Assembly (NCBI GenBank): GCA_963691705.1
Contig: OY829539.1
Location: 39,007,656-39,071,655 of the forward strand
Reading direction: 5' to 3'
From: Viola odorata
Taxonomy: Eukaryota > Streptophyta > Magnoliopsida > Malpighiales > Violaceae
Length of the DNA stretch: 64,000 nt
This document shows, piece after piece, positions 32,777-43,200 of this stretch (the stretch's first letter is position 1; each line of letters begins with the position of its first letter). Both the position numbers and the translations under genes were made by a program. The notes under the pieces were generated by a model. That model did not search any database. It saw nothing but the letters and a program-made list of their open reading frames with translations, and was not told the origin of the DNA.

Positions 32777-34217
32777 CTACTCCTTCCCGAAAGAAAGAAA
32801 ATCTCCCTCACTTTCGCCTAAATCCTTTATCTTCTTGGAGGTGTAATCAGCCAACTTAGATGAATCAACAGTCCCCTGGCAATAGAGATCTGTAAATCCG
32901 GCGATACAGACCTCCATGGTCTTGTTTTTCCACCAAGCTATCTTCGAAGGTACTTTGGCCAGATCCGCGTCGCGGGACGATATCTCTTCATGAAGGAGAG
33001 AGTTTCTTTTGTCGGCCGCCATCAATTCCGCCTCCAGCAACTCTACCTTAGCCCTTCCCTTTGATTTTTCTCGCGCGAGCTCGGCGCGACAGTCGTTCAA
33101 CTTTGCCTGGGTTCGACCTTGAAGCTTCGACAACTCTATTACCTTCGCCAAAGCGGTGTCTAGTTGTTCATTCGAACCGGGAGAACGCCAAACCTTGTCG
33201 CTCTGATCCTCGAGAAAATAATGCAGCTCACGGAAGCTGGTCAGCATGTCGTTCAGAAGGCGTGTATGCTAAATTTCAGGGTGATGCCGCATGAACTCTT
33301 CCGTGTCCTTCGAAGAACTGAACATTTGGCCCACTATAGAGTCTATCGGCTCATCTCGCGATAATGGATCCGATATCCCTAAAGCGCGAAGCCCGTTAGT
33401 ACCAAAAGATGACAGATCCAGCTGGTATGCGACATTTCCTTGAGGACTTTGAGGGGAAAGATTGGCGATATAGGGAGGAGAGTAACTTTTTGCGGAACTA
33501 CCAATGCCCGAGATCGAAGAAAGGAATAAGGGTTGAGGCTTCCTCGGGAGAGGATTAAGAGGAACACTTGGGTTCGAAACCGGCATGGTCACATCCGGAA
33601 TACAGGAAGAGATCGGAGAATCAGGGCCACCAGACGGCAAGGGTGAGTCCACCACCGCCGAAACCTCATTAGCTTTGGAAGGAACGACAGAAGGTACCTT
33701 GACAACCTCTGCCACCTGCGAGGTACTCGCGAGATGAGAAGTGTCAACCCCCGCGGTACGAACTGCGTTAACTTCCCTCAAGGGAGGACCTGGTGGGCCA
33801 GTTTTCTCTTTTCGGGTTTTCTTTCGGAGACGCTCCGTCTCGGCAGCCATCTCTTCGCTATCGTCCTCGGTTGACTCCGCCGCGGGATCATTTTTTCCGC
33901 CCTAAGCTTCATTCGTCGGGCAAGGGTGGCGTGACGTAGCTCAGAACCGGCATCCATGCTCTCGCTATCGCTGTCAACTATTCCAGTCGCAGGATGACTC
34001 GGAGTCACTCCCCTGCCCCGAGGCGGCAACCAATTCTCAAGAAAATGAGAAGGTTGAGCGGAAGCACTGCGTGTTGCGACGGTCTTAGTTCTCCTTCTCC
34101 TCGGCGGGATAGTCGGACGGCTGGAGCTTTCAGGTGGTGGAGAAGGGGGTAATGTCTGAAGCGGCACCACGCTCAGAGGAGTGTTATTTCCCCCAGAGGA
34201 ACGACCCTCAGCGCTAC
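32777..34217 (-). pseudogene. Tat-2 antisense gene C, exon 2
   Basis: Reads from the acceptor at 34218. Ser/Pro-rich start (LQTLPPSPPPESSSRP), basic patch (RRRRTKTVATR), FLENWLPPRGRG, a long Pro/Ser/Val linker, QPLFLSSISGIG, YQLDLSSFGTNGLRALG, then a C-terminal coiled coil (VIELSKLQGRTQAKLNDCRAEL, SKIAWWKNKTMEVCI). Each block is matched in Tat-4 C and more loosely in Tat-3 C. Frameshifts near 33890 and 33255. No enzymatic motif recognised. Confidence 0.82.
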
Positions 34218-34283
34218 CTGCCAGCGAAACATGTTAATATAGCAAGCAAATCGAAACGATAACGTGGCAAAAGAAAAACTCAC
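34218..34283 (-). other. Intron of Tat-2 gene C (66 bp, phase 1)
   Basis: Donor gtgagtt at 34283 and acceptor ctggcag at 34218. Identical position and phase in Tat-4 (56171-56237) and Tat-3 (50913-50979), and equivalent to intron 1 of gene D. Confidence 0.85.
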
Positions 34284-34989
34284 CAACGACACACTCTTTC
34301 AAGGGTCTGAACCGAGCAAATTCCCGAATGCGGAAAGGCCCTTCTATTTCTAACAGGGTGGTAACATGGGACACATCAGTACCAGACAGCACTTCTGGTT
34401 TTCTCCAAGTGGCGCTGGTAATCTCTCAGTTAAAACCCCCGCGCCACCAGCGGGACGGCAGGCGAAGGGTGAAGAAGCCATTTTTCCAGTTGTCCACGCT
34501 CTCCTCAAAACCTTGAAAGTTCTGCCAGGAAAATTGCACGATGGCGTCATTCTATCTTGGGGTGATATCCACCAAGCAGTCGCGACAGCTCAAGTTGAAA
34601 AATGTGCGGAACAGATCGAGGGATGGAGTGAAAATACGCTTCATCTCGCATGCCCGAAGGAAGGCATAAATCCCACACTAGGAAGGCGGAGTTATTTGAA
34701 CGGGATTGAGATCGTAATAATTTAGCAGCTTCATCAGAGAAGTATGGATCAGGAGATGAAACCCGTAGAGGAACATCTTGAAATAAACCAGCCGGAACGT
34801 TCCCCACATGGCATCATGAAGCCGAATATCCTTTGTAGGGATATAAGGGCGGCAGCCCAAAGGGAAGGTGATACCGTTCTCCTCTAACCCTGCCCTCAAA
34901 ACTTCATCACAATAAAAAATACTACGAGCTCTCCTAGCCTCAAGATCTATGGGATTTTCGGCACCCGCAGTGGCTCTAACACGAGACAT
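34284..34989 (-). pseudogene. Tat-2 antisense gene C, exon 1 (PF04195-like domain)
   Basis: ATG at 34989 (MSRVRA). Encodes LEENGITFPLGCRPYIP, DAMWGTFRLVYFKMFLYGF, LMKLLNYYDLNPVQITPPS, then TAG at 34678 in place of a Trp codon kept in Tat-4 (SWCGLYAFL). The end of the exon encodes a WRRGFN-like and a CVVG-like segment before the intron. Homologous to exon 1 of gene D (same GFxLP, LNPxQ, PxxWCG order), so C and D are paralogues. Confidence 0.82.
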
Positions 34990-35421
34990 AAGGGACTGGA
35001 AAAATAAAACTACGACGAGAGAGGAACAAAATACCTGGAGCAAGAAACCAGTAAACCGGCCGTCGGCACTGGTGAGCAGTTGCAGAAACTCCTCTTGAGC
35101 AGGAAGAAGCACAGGTGAAAGAGAAAGTGTGAAAATTTCGAAGTATTGGCAAAAGTAATGAAAGAGACAGCCTGTAAAAGTGAGACACGTGCGGAGCAGA
35201 AAGCGACGCGTGGACAGACATTTATGTCTTTGGGAGAAGACAGTTACCGACTGAAAACTGAAAGATGGTTGCACCCAGCAACAGGTATCCCTCCGCGGCA
35301 ACCCTTGACGCTTGAAGAAATGACGCGAAAAGGTGATAGGAGAACAAAGGGAAATTGAAGTGTTATCTTATTCATTTTCAAAAATCCATACGGCATCTAC
35401 AAAGAGGTAAGACACGCTAAA
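34990..35421 (-). promoter_or_regulatory. Intergenic B-C region of Tat-2 with G-box
   Basis: Upstream of C. CACGTG at 35186-35191 lies in the context gacacgtg, paralleled by CACGTG at 55225-55230 in Tat-4. Just before the ATG, ctccag|gtattttg ... tttttccag|tccctt looks like a 5'-UTR intron. A weak aataag-type poly(A) signal for gene B lies near 35365. No other gene. Confidence 0.5.
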
Positions 35422-35844
35422 CTAATCGCCATCAGACCAAGAGATATCATAACAATAAACTACATCATCATCTGAGAATGATAGCTCCCTGCTGACGGGA
35501 GGGAAAGGCTCATCAACCCTTTTCCCTATGCGTATCATTGATCGGCCTGACTCCTCCTCAGCGGCTGGCGTCACCGTTTCAACGCCCGCGCAAGCAGGGA
35601 GAGCCATTTTTGGTGAATCACGAGGAAGAAGAGATGGTTCATCCCCCTTTTGAACGGAAGGGGCGGGAGAATTAAAAAGCGGTTCAGACACCTTTAAGGC
35701 TTTTTTCTTCAGCCTCTTACGACCCCGCCGGTGGACGAACGGCCTCCACAGAGGCGAAGGAGGAGGATTGTCTGAATCTGGCGAAGTCGGAGGAGTTAGC
35801 GGAGAATCCCGCGTAGCAGTATCCAAAAAATAAAAATCAGCCAT
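35422..35844 (-). CDS. Tat-2 antisense gene B, intact, about 140 aa, unknown
   Basis: Open from ATG at 35844 to TAG at 35422. N-terminus MADFYFLDTATRDSP, a proline-rich run (PPTSPDSDNPPPSP), a strongly basic patch (RRGRKRLKKKALK), a Ser/Pro/Glu-rich middle and an acidic, aromatic end (SDDDVVYCYDISWSDGD). Tat-4 has an open 143-aa homologue with the same layout, and Tat-3 retains the same acidic tail. The basic patch may be a nuclear signal and the acidic aromatic tail could be an activation or interaction motif; both are inference. I recognise no family. A TATTTAA box lies at 35915-35921, about 75 bp upstream. Confidence 0.8.
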   Translation of the reverse strand: MADFYFLDTATRDSPLTPPTSPDSDNPPPSPLWRPFVHRRGRKRLKKKALKVSEPLFNSPAPSVQKGDEPSLLPRDSPKMALPACAGVETVTPAAEEESGRSMIRIGKRVDEPFPPVSRELSFSDDDVVYCYDISWSDGD

Positions 35845-36325
35845 GAGATCACAGGCAACTTGCCGAGAGGAAAAATAAACAAGAAGATGAACGAAAATAG
35901 GGGAAAAGATCCCATTAAATAGCAAAAAAAGGGGGAAAAGCTTTTCGATCATCTGACACGACTCTTGAGAACTGACACGCGTATAACATGGAGTGCAAAT
36001 ATAGATTTACAGTCACGCCTGTTGGAATCTCCCACAGATCGAGGAAAACTGAAAATTAGCCCAATCAGTTGACAATGAAGCGGCGATGCAGAATTAATGC
36101 AGAACAGTTAGCGAGGAAACCGTCGTGAAAAAACCGTCCAATGACCGACTCGTTTTTAGTTGGGCTGAGGAGACCTCCAACTGGAAAAAGACAAATGGCG
36201 CATTGAAGAAGAAGAATAGTGGCAAGTGGCATAATAAAAATAGTTTATTTATTATGGCCTAACGGTCGAGAGGTACAGCAGCGTAAAAAGAAAAAAGAAA
36301 AAAGGCTCAAAGGGAGCCATCACCG
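35845..36325 (-). promoter_or_regulatory. Intergenic A-B region of Tat-2
   Basis: Carries TATTTAA (35915-35921 reverse) upstream of B, an ACGCGTGTCA-like block near 35975 corresponding to the G-box region of Tat-4, and an aataaataaa poly(A) signal for gene A at about 36243-36256 reverse, also conserved in Tat-4. No other gene. Confidence 0.5.
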
Positions 36326-36703
36326 TCAGGCGTCGGAGCCAGCATCCTTGGGTATAATGGGAATGTCTCTCAGGGAGTCCATGACCAGAGTAAGGTCAGT
36401 AGAGGTGACCCTCATCCCCTTCAGGCAGCACCCCAGCATATCCTTGCGTTGCTGCAGCATGGCGATCACCACTTGAATCCGAGCGATGGAGGTGGCCAAC
36501 TTTGACACGTTCTCTAAAGGACTGAAATCCTCCAAAGATGTAGCTCCCAGCCTGGAATGGAGTGGGGTCAGCATCCCTTGCAACTCCAAGATGTCCTCGG
36601 AGGTCTTGATCAGCATGTTCTCCAGGAACCCGACGTCACCATCATTGAGGTTCTTGAGAGTATGGCCCTTGGAAAGGAGGAAATTTTTGGTTAAATGATC
36701 CAT
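36326..36703 (-). CDS. Tat-2 antisense gene A, intact, 125 aa, unknown
   Basis: ATG at 36703 to a stop at 36326. MDHLTKNFLLSKGH, NDGDVGFLENMLIKTSEDILE, then mostly predicted helix (LENVSKLATSIARIQVVIAML, QQRKDMLGCCLKGM, LVMDSLRDIP). No signal peptide, membrane span or known motif. The Tat-4 homologue is the same length, with about 85 percent identity by eye and one TAG. The TATA box TATAAAT lies at 36759-36765, about 55 bp upstream, as in Tat-4. First gene of the antisense cassette, nearest the 3' LTR. Confidence 0.82.
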   Translation of the reverse strand: MDHLTKNFLLSKGHTLKNLNDGDVGFLENMLIKTSEDILELQGMLTPLHSRLGATSLEDFSPLENVSKLATSIARIQVVIAMLQQRKDMLGCCLKGMRVTSTDLTLVMDSLRDIPIIPKDAGSDA

Positions 36704-36754
36704 GATGCAGATTATGAAAGAAAAAGATGAGATGAACTCGAGTGGAGAAAGCTC

Positions 36755-36770
36755 TCAGATTTATAGGCTC
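36755..36770 (-). promoter_or_regulatory. TATA box of Tat-2 gene A
   Basis: gcctataaatct on the minus strand, about 55 bp before the ATG. Tat-4 has gcctataaattgg at 53666-53672, again about 55 bp before its ATG, with conserved surroundings (CTTTCTCCAC). Confidence 0.7.
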
Positions 36771-36939
36771 CGAGAAATGGGACTTTGGAAAGAGGAGGTC
36801 CTCAAAAGACGAGCCACCCCATTACCATCAAAGACCGATGGACCTGATGCGGAAACGAGGATCGATGTCAGCATGCTACTAAGGATGCAGGTACTCGAGA
36901 GGAGAACGAGCTAGAATCCTAGAAAACGCGAAGGAGTGC

Positions 36940-37130
36940 GATATTACAGGTAGCCATGACGTAAAAAATCGTACGATTGTAGGTATCCACAGTGTAAGGC
37001 CGCGTCGATGTCGCAGGTAGCTCCTAGCAGTGTAAAACCTCGCCGATATTGCGGGTATCTGGTGGTATAAAGCCGTATAAATCGTAGGCAGCCGATGGCA
37101 TAAAACCGCGTCAATATCGCTGACTCCATG
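36940..37130. repeat. Degenerate ~37-bp tandem repeats upstream of gene A
   Basis: About four to five copies of ggtagcnnnnagngtaaaaccgcgtcgatatcgc-like sequence. A matching array lies at about 53305-53480 in Tat-4, also upstream of gene A. Open frames here on the minus strand are by-products of the repeat. Confidence 0.7.
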
Positions 37131-37589
37131 AGCGGGAAGGAAAGAAAGAACCCGCGTGTTCTCGGAACCCACTCCCGCGGCGACATCTAAGGTGGTCCGT
37201 CAGCATCGACAACTCTCCTACAGTACGGACGAGTTTGTAACCTTCTGAGCACTGTCGATGACCCAGCCAGGTTAATACCGCTAGGCGAAAGTGACACCCT
37301 AACGGTTCCGGACGTGTTAGCGACGTCCTTCGCTAATTCCTTGACACCCCATGAGGATGGGTCTTTGGACAAGCACGAAGACCGGAATCCTCTTGCTCGG
37401 AGGAAAGCTCCCGACCTAGGCGCTGCCTATCGTTCAATCAATCTTTGTCGTATCCAAACCGACCAAGAAGCTCGAAGATCCCGCGAGCGTATCGCCATAA
37501 GAAGGAAAGGACCCTCACCTAAGATCCCAGACATGGACGGGAAATGACAGCCCTTGGTAAACACTCGGGCTCATTTTCAGTTGGGCTTA
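37131..37589. other. Tat-2 sequence between gene A repeats and the 3' LTR
   Basis: No gene seen. The last 50 bases before the LTR (gggctcattttcagttgggctta) match the segment next to the Tat-4 LTR (52747-52790 reverse), so plus-strand priming probably starts here, although it is not a classic polypurine run. Confidence 0.5.
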
Positions 37590-38187
37590 TGATAACAATT
37601 AAAGCAATCCTAAGGGCATTTTTATAATTATGACCCCTAAGGAGGACGAAATCCTATAGCCCTATCGGACATCTAAGCTATCGCCGCTAGATTATGAGGT
37701 GTTTTTTGGGATGGTCGACATCAGCGGGGGGGGAGGTCTCACGCGTCTCTGCACGCACGGCATCATCCCATCCTAGGGCAGCCACGACACCACAACGGAG
37801 TTATCGCCCCCGGCATCATCATGGGTATCGCCCTCGGCACCCTCCTCGGAGGTATCGCCCGTGACGTCAGATACATGTATCGCCCGTGACGTCATATCCA
37901 GGTATCGCCTGTGACATCAGCCTGAGCATTATCTTTCCGGGATATCGCCCTTTTGCCCAAATATCGCCCCCAGCGGCCTATAAATACCCTCTCATTTTAA
38001 AACATCGGGTAAGCCTAAGATTGCCCTCTAGAACCTATGCTATTTTGAACCCCTTAATGACATAAGCATCGGAGTGTCTACGTCGGAGCTCCCCTCCGGC
38101 GCTTTGCAGGTGTGTCCGACGTCAGCTATAGCGACTCTGACCAACAGTAACCGTCGTCCCGATTGTCTCAAAGATTGAATCTTATCA
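37590..38187 (+). repeat. Tat-2 3' LTR
   Basis: 598 bp, TGATAACAATT...GAATCTTATCA. TGACGTCA at 37862-37869 and 37887-37894, a decayed third copy (tgacatca) near 37912, and TATAAATA at 37979-37986. An eight-G run at 37726-37733 and about 25 bp after it are absent from the 5' LTR. Confidence 0.95.
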
Positions 38188-38598
38188 CCTCTTATCATTT
38201 ATTTTCCTTGCTTCCCCTTGTTGCCCCCGATGCGGAGTCTTTTGATTGCTAGATTGCCTATGCATGTGTCTAATGTACTCGGATTGATATACAAACTTGA
38301 TTTTGTGCTGCGTTTTCTGTATTTTGAGTGTTTAAACACCTAGCCTTACGAGTGTGAGTGCAAACACCGATTCATGTGAGGACTGCTAGTGAATAGGCTG
38401 ATGTGGAAAAGTCTCTTCTTAAGGGTCGTTATCCTTCTTATTTGATGCAGTTGTATCTAGGCGGAGTCTGTTTTCATTCGGGGTTCCGAATGTCGAAAAG
38501 CATCTCTGTGCTATGGTTTGGTGTGTCTGTTCTATTTTGGGACTGTTTTAAATTTTGTGAATGCTCGTGGGCGAGCATTAGGTAGTGTGGGGATTATT
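38188..38598 (+). other. Athila-A 3' non-coding region, right of Tat-2, with polypurine tract
   Basis: Begins with the second cctct TSD copy (38188-38192) and continues Athila-A sequence interrupted at 14163. Ends gtgtggggattatt (38584-38598) directly before the LTR, the polypurine tract. No gene. Confidence 0.85.
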
Positions 38599-40275
38599 TG
38601 ATAGCATGTTTTTATACATGATTTTCCCTCCATTTTCTCACCTATTTAAGGCATGATTCTGCTAATTTATCCTTGTTTTCATTACTATTGCAGATCTAGG
38701 CCTAAAAGGGGAGTTTATGCAAAAACATGTGTTTTTGGTGCATTTTGGGCGAATTCGAGCTTCAAGACCAAAGTTGAGGTCCCGAGTCCAAAGCAGCGTT
38801 CAAGGTCCCGAATCGGATTCTCCATTCGGGCCCCCGAAGGGCAAAGAACGGCATTTCCATGTGTCCTCTTGCCAAAGCTTCCATGTGATCTCCCTAACAC
38901 TGTTCTGAGGCTCTGCACTGATCACAAAATACCTACCTTTCTAACCATTGCAGGCCTTGAGCCCAATCCAGACCTGCCAAAGCTGGGAAAACCAGACAAC
39001 TTTATACTTTTTCAGCTTTGTGCTTTAGGGAGCATGGATCCATTGTAATAGGCTTTCAATTAATGCATTTTGTCCCTAGTTTTAGGTTGAAGATATTTTG
39101 TGCTTGGAGCTCTAGTTTATAAGGAGCATCCAAGGAGTAGTTTAGACATCTCTCATCACATAGTATAATTTTCAGAGTTATTAGAATTAGTTTTTCTTAG
39201 ACTTCTCTCTAGTTTATCTCTCTAGTTCTTGTTAGCTTCCTTCAACCTTGCCGATAGGCTTCAAACATTTTTAGTAACATGTCTTCTTCCCTTAATCTAT
39301 TTATTTACTTATTATGCTTTCTTTAATTATTATTTGTTCATTTTCAAGCATGAGTAGCTAAATCTTTAATTCTTAGCAAGCGTGATTCAAGGGTTGCAAG
39401 GGCAGATTCGAGGCCTAAATGTGCTTAATATATTCTTGCTTCCATATTCGATTGCTTGTCATTTTAATTACATCTTCGCATGAAATAATTAGAGGCTAGA
39501 TCAAGTGATTATTATTTTGTGTGGATGCTGCCATCTTTGTGATGAATACGGAAGGAAAATTGCATGGAACAAGTAGGCATCTATTTAGTCTTGGCTGCGC
39601 TGAAGTGGTCTTGAATAGATAGGGTGAGTAGTTGATTAGAACGAGGTCACGAGACTGACAAACTGAGGGACTTTTAGCCCTAGATCTGTTTTTTCTTATC
39701 TTCATGGGTAGTTTGAGTATGGCCCTCCCGCATCTGTGCCTGGAGGGATGGCAAACTGTCAAGACTACCTCATATGTGGAAACGGGGGGTAGTTTCTCTT
39801 AAGAGAAAAGTAGGGGATATCCGAGGAATCTGGTCCCTATGTTATTTCTATGCATGCTTGAGTAGAATATTTCTATGCTGATGACAATCGAGCCCCCGAA
39901 TGCAACCCAAGAATACCTTTGCTAAGATCCTTCTATATCTGATTATTTGTGCTGGACTATCTCTCTGTTTTATTATTTCCAAATTTGTTCACTGATTTGC
40001 TTTGTTTTATCCTTCGGGACCCCGAATTGACAACTCAAGGTCCCGAATACTGCTTTCTTAGTTAGAAATTGTTAGCTCCCAATCTCTCTTGGCTGACTCG
40101 TTTAGCCAAGTAAAACCCCCCCGAGTGTTACTTTTCGTGTTTTTATCCTGCGATTGCATTCAATACCTTGAATCAGTCTCTCTCAATCCCTGTGTTTGAC
40201 CCTGACTACCACTGTACATATTATCTATTGTGCACACATTTTTAGGCATTATAAATTGTATTTGAGTGACGATCA
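38599..40275 (+). repeat. Athila-A 3' LTR
   Basis: 1677 bp, TGATAGCATG...GACGATCA, followed by TSD tcaac (40276-40280). Carries segments missing from the 5' LTR: about 35 bp (cattactattgcagatc...) near 38677, ttatactttttcagc near 39002, and a short extra block near 40216. Confidence 0.95.
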
Positions 40276-43200
40276 TCAACCTCGATTCCCTTGGCCAAGA
40301 TGACATGACCAAGTACCAAGGCTCGATCCACCATGAAGTGACATTTTTCAAAATTCATAACAAGATTTGTCTCTATGCAGTGCTCTAGGCACCTCTTCAG
40401 ATTGTTCATGCATTCCTCAAAAGAATTCCTATAGACAGTGAAGTCGTCCATGAAGACCTCGATTCCATCCTCAACTAGCTCAGAGAAAATGCTGACCATA
40501 CAATGTTGAAAAGTGGCAGGGGCGTTACACAAGCTGAAGGGCATGCGTCTATACGCGAAGGTCCCGAAAGGGCAGGTAAAGGTGGTCTTTTCCTGGTCTT
40601 TAAGAGCAATTGGGATTTGATGGAAACCGGAGTAACCGTCTAGACAGCAATAGTGGGTCTTCCTGGCGAGACGTTCTAGCATCTGATCGATGAAGGGCAG
40701 GGGAAAATGATATTTCCTAGTTGCGGCATTCAATCGGCGGTAGTCAATACACACTCTCTACCCATTCTGGATCCGGGAAGGAGTGGATTCGCCATCTTGA
40801 CCGATGGTGATGGTTATGCCTATTTTCTTGGGCACGACCTGGATAGGGCTGACCCATGGGCTATCTGAGATGGGGTAGATAACTCTTGCATCTAGTAACT
40901 TAAGAATCTCTTTCTTTACCACTTCCATCATTGGTGGATTCAGTTGACGCTGGGGCTAGCGGATGGTCTTGCTCACGTCTTCTAGGTGGATGTGATGAGT
41001 GCATAACGCTGGGGACAAGCCCTTGATGTCCGCAATGGTCCATCCTATGACTTGTCTGAAGTTCTTCAGTAAGGAAACCAGCTCGGATTCCTCGGGGCTT
41101 TTGAGCTTGTTGGAGATAATGACGGGCAATGAGTTATCGGGGCCTAGATAAGCATACTTCAAATGGGAAGGCAATGGCTTCAGATCGAGGGCTGGAGCCT
41201 GATCAATAGAGGGAAATAACTTAACATGGCCTGGATATTCAGGAGACTGCTTCGGAGACTCATACTGAGTAACAGCGCATTCTTCTAGGGCAGCGACGAC
41301 AGAGTGTAATTCAGGCGGAATGGGAAGTGTCGAGGCCACGACATCTAGAAGAGCGGGTGTCAGACTCCTGTCAAGGGCAGACTGCAAGGGGTCAGTAGAA
41401 TATATTTCATCAATCTCCCCGATAATGGGGTCAACAATATCAACATAATTCACACTAGAGAATTTAGAGGGGTATCGCTTGGCTTCTAGCATATTGAACT
41501 TGATGATCTCTCCATCAAATTCGAGAGAGATGGTGGCATCATGAACATCAATCTTTGCTCGGGCTGTGGCCAAAAATGGGCGGCCTAGAAGAACATCTGT
41601 AGACTTGGTGGCGTCTTCGTTCTCCATTGCAATCACATAGAAATCCGCAGGGAACAAGAATTCTCCCACTTGGACTAGGACATCCTTGATTATCCCCTCA
41701 GGGTAGATGATAGAATGATCAGCGAGCTGGATGGCAAGGTCTGTAGGCACGAAAGGCTCGAGGCCTAGACTGTGGTAAATGATCAAGGGCATGACATTAA
41801 TTCCTACTCCTAGATCACACATGGCCTTGCCAATATCGACTGTGCCAATTCGGCAGGGGATAATGAACATGCCTTGGTCCTTGCATTTCGGAGGGATTCG
41901 ATGCTGGATATGTGCAGAAGCGTTGGCCCCTACGCTGATCTTGTTAACTTCGGCGAACTTGTTTTTATTCATGCACAATTGCTTCAGGAATTTGGCATAG
42001 CGAGAGACATTCTTCACTGCCTGGAGAAGAGGGATGTTAACAACCACTTTACTGAATATTTCAAAGATATCGCGATCCTCCTTGTCTTTCTTGGCCTTGA
42101 CCAATCTGTGAGGGAACGGGGGCTCGAGAATCTTATGAATGTACTCTTGAGTAAATTCTGGTGGGTTGGGGGTCATTCCGTGGTGAGCCTCTAGGAGAGC
42201 GGATTCTGTCCTCCTTGACCTCCACGAATCTACGAACCTTGGGGAGCTTCGTCCTAGGTTTAGGCTGGATCTCGGCTTCTGGAGAATTTTCAACATCTTG
42301 GGCTGGAAGCTCAGGTGGTTTCAAGGTCGTTCCACTACGCAAAGTTACTGCACAGACATTGTGCTTCGGATTAGTTTCGGTCTCAGGTGGTAATCTGCCA
42401 TGATTTGTTAACTCTTGCATTTTGGCAGTCATAGCACTCATTTGCCTCTTAAGCTCATCTATTTCTTTCTCTTGCTCGGGATTCTTGGGTACCTCAGCAG
42501 TCGGGGTCTGGACAAAAGTCTGGTCCTGAGGAGGTTGATGTTGATACTGATTCTGATGGTATGTGGTTCGAGGTCTGAGATTCTGATGGCATGTTAGGAG
42601 GGGGATTTCCATAGGGGTTCTGGTGTTGTTGATGGCTAGGTCCCGAAAGCTGAGGGTTTGGAACCCATCCTGGATTTTGATGTTTCCAGCCCTGGTTGTA
42701 ATTTTGGCCGTAAGGGACTGGAATAAATTGGCCAGCAGCATTCACTTGTATTTCATCCAGAATATGGGGGCATGCATCAGTGGGGTGATCCACAAAATTG
42801 CATATTTGGCATGCCTTGACAGGTGCGGGTTGTCCGGTCATGAAATTCTAGAACATCCCCGTGAGATGATATCTGATTTTGTAGGGCAGCCACTTGGACA
42901 TCCTGGCCTGGATTGTTGGCGAGGTCATCAGAGGCATTCTTTGCCATGAGCTCTATTGTTGCTCGAGCGGCTGTTGGGGTGAGAGCAGTCAGAGATCCTC
43001 CGGCAGCTGCGTTAAGCAACGCCTTATCATGAGCTTTGAGGCCTTCACAAAAATACTGAACAAGGCCGTGCTCGGTAAGGTTATGGGTTGGAAAGCTAGA
43101 TTGCATCTTCTGGAACCTCTCATAGTACTGGTCTAGAGTCTCCTCTTTCTTCTAAACTATGGAGACGAGTTGCTTGCGTGTGGTGTTGGAGATAGAAGTT

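Larger units (their letters stand above)
14164..38187 (+). mobile_element. Tat-2: complete Tat/Retand-like element, itself split by CRM-1
   Basis: LTRs 14164-14706 and 37590-38187, gag, pol with two RNase H domains, tandem-repeat 3' spacer, then antisense genes D, C, B and A between the spacer and the 3' LTR. CRM-1 (22399-30528) sits in exon 3 of D. Net length without CRM-1 and one of its TSD copies is about 15.9 kb. Perfect cctct TSDs show a single insertion into Athila-A. Confidence 0.95.
3074..40275 (+). mobile_element. Athila-A: complete Athila element split by Tat-2
   Basis: 5' LTR 3074-4678, tRNA-Asp-type primer site, gag, pol, an extra ORF in the env position, polypurine tract and 3' LTR 38599-40275, with matching tcaac TSDs. 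About 24 kb inside it (14164-38187) is the later insertion Tat-2. Without that, it is about 13.2 kb, in the range of Athila elements. All genes carry stops or frameshifts. The LTRs are clearly diverged (1605 against 1677 bp with several indels), so it is not a recent insertion. Confidence 0.95.

Noticed and set aside
36879..37186. Minus-strand ORFs upstream of gene A
   Set aside because: They coincide with the 37-bp tandem repeats; the frame is not conserved in Tat-4.
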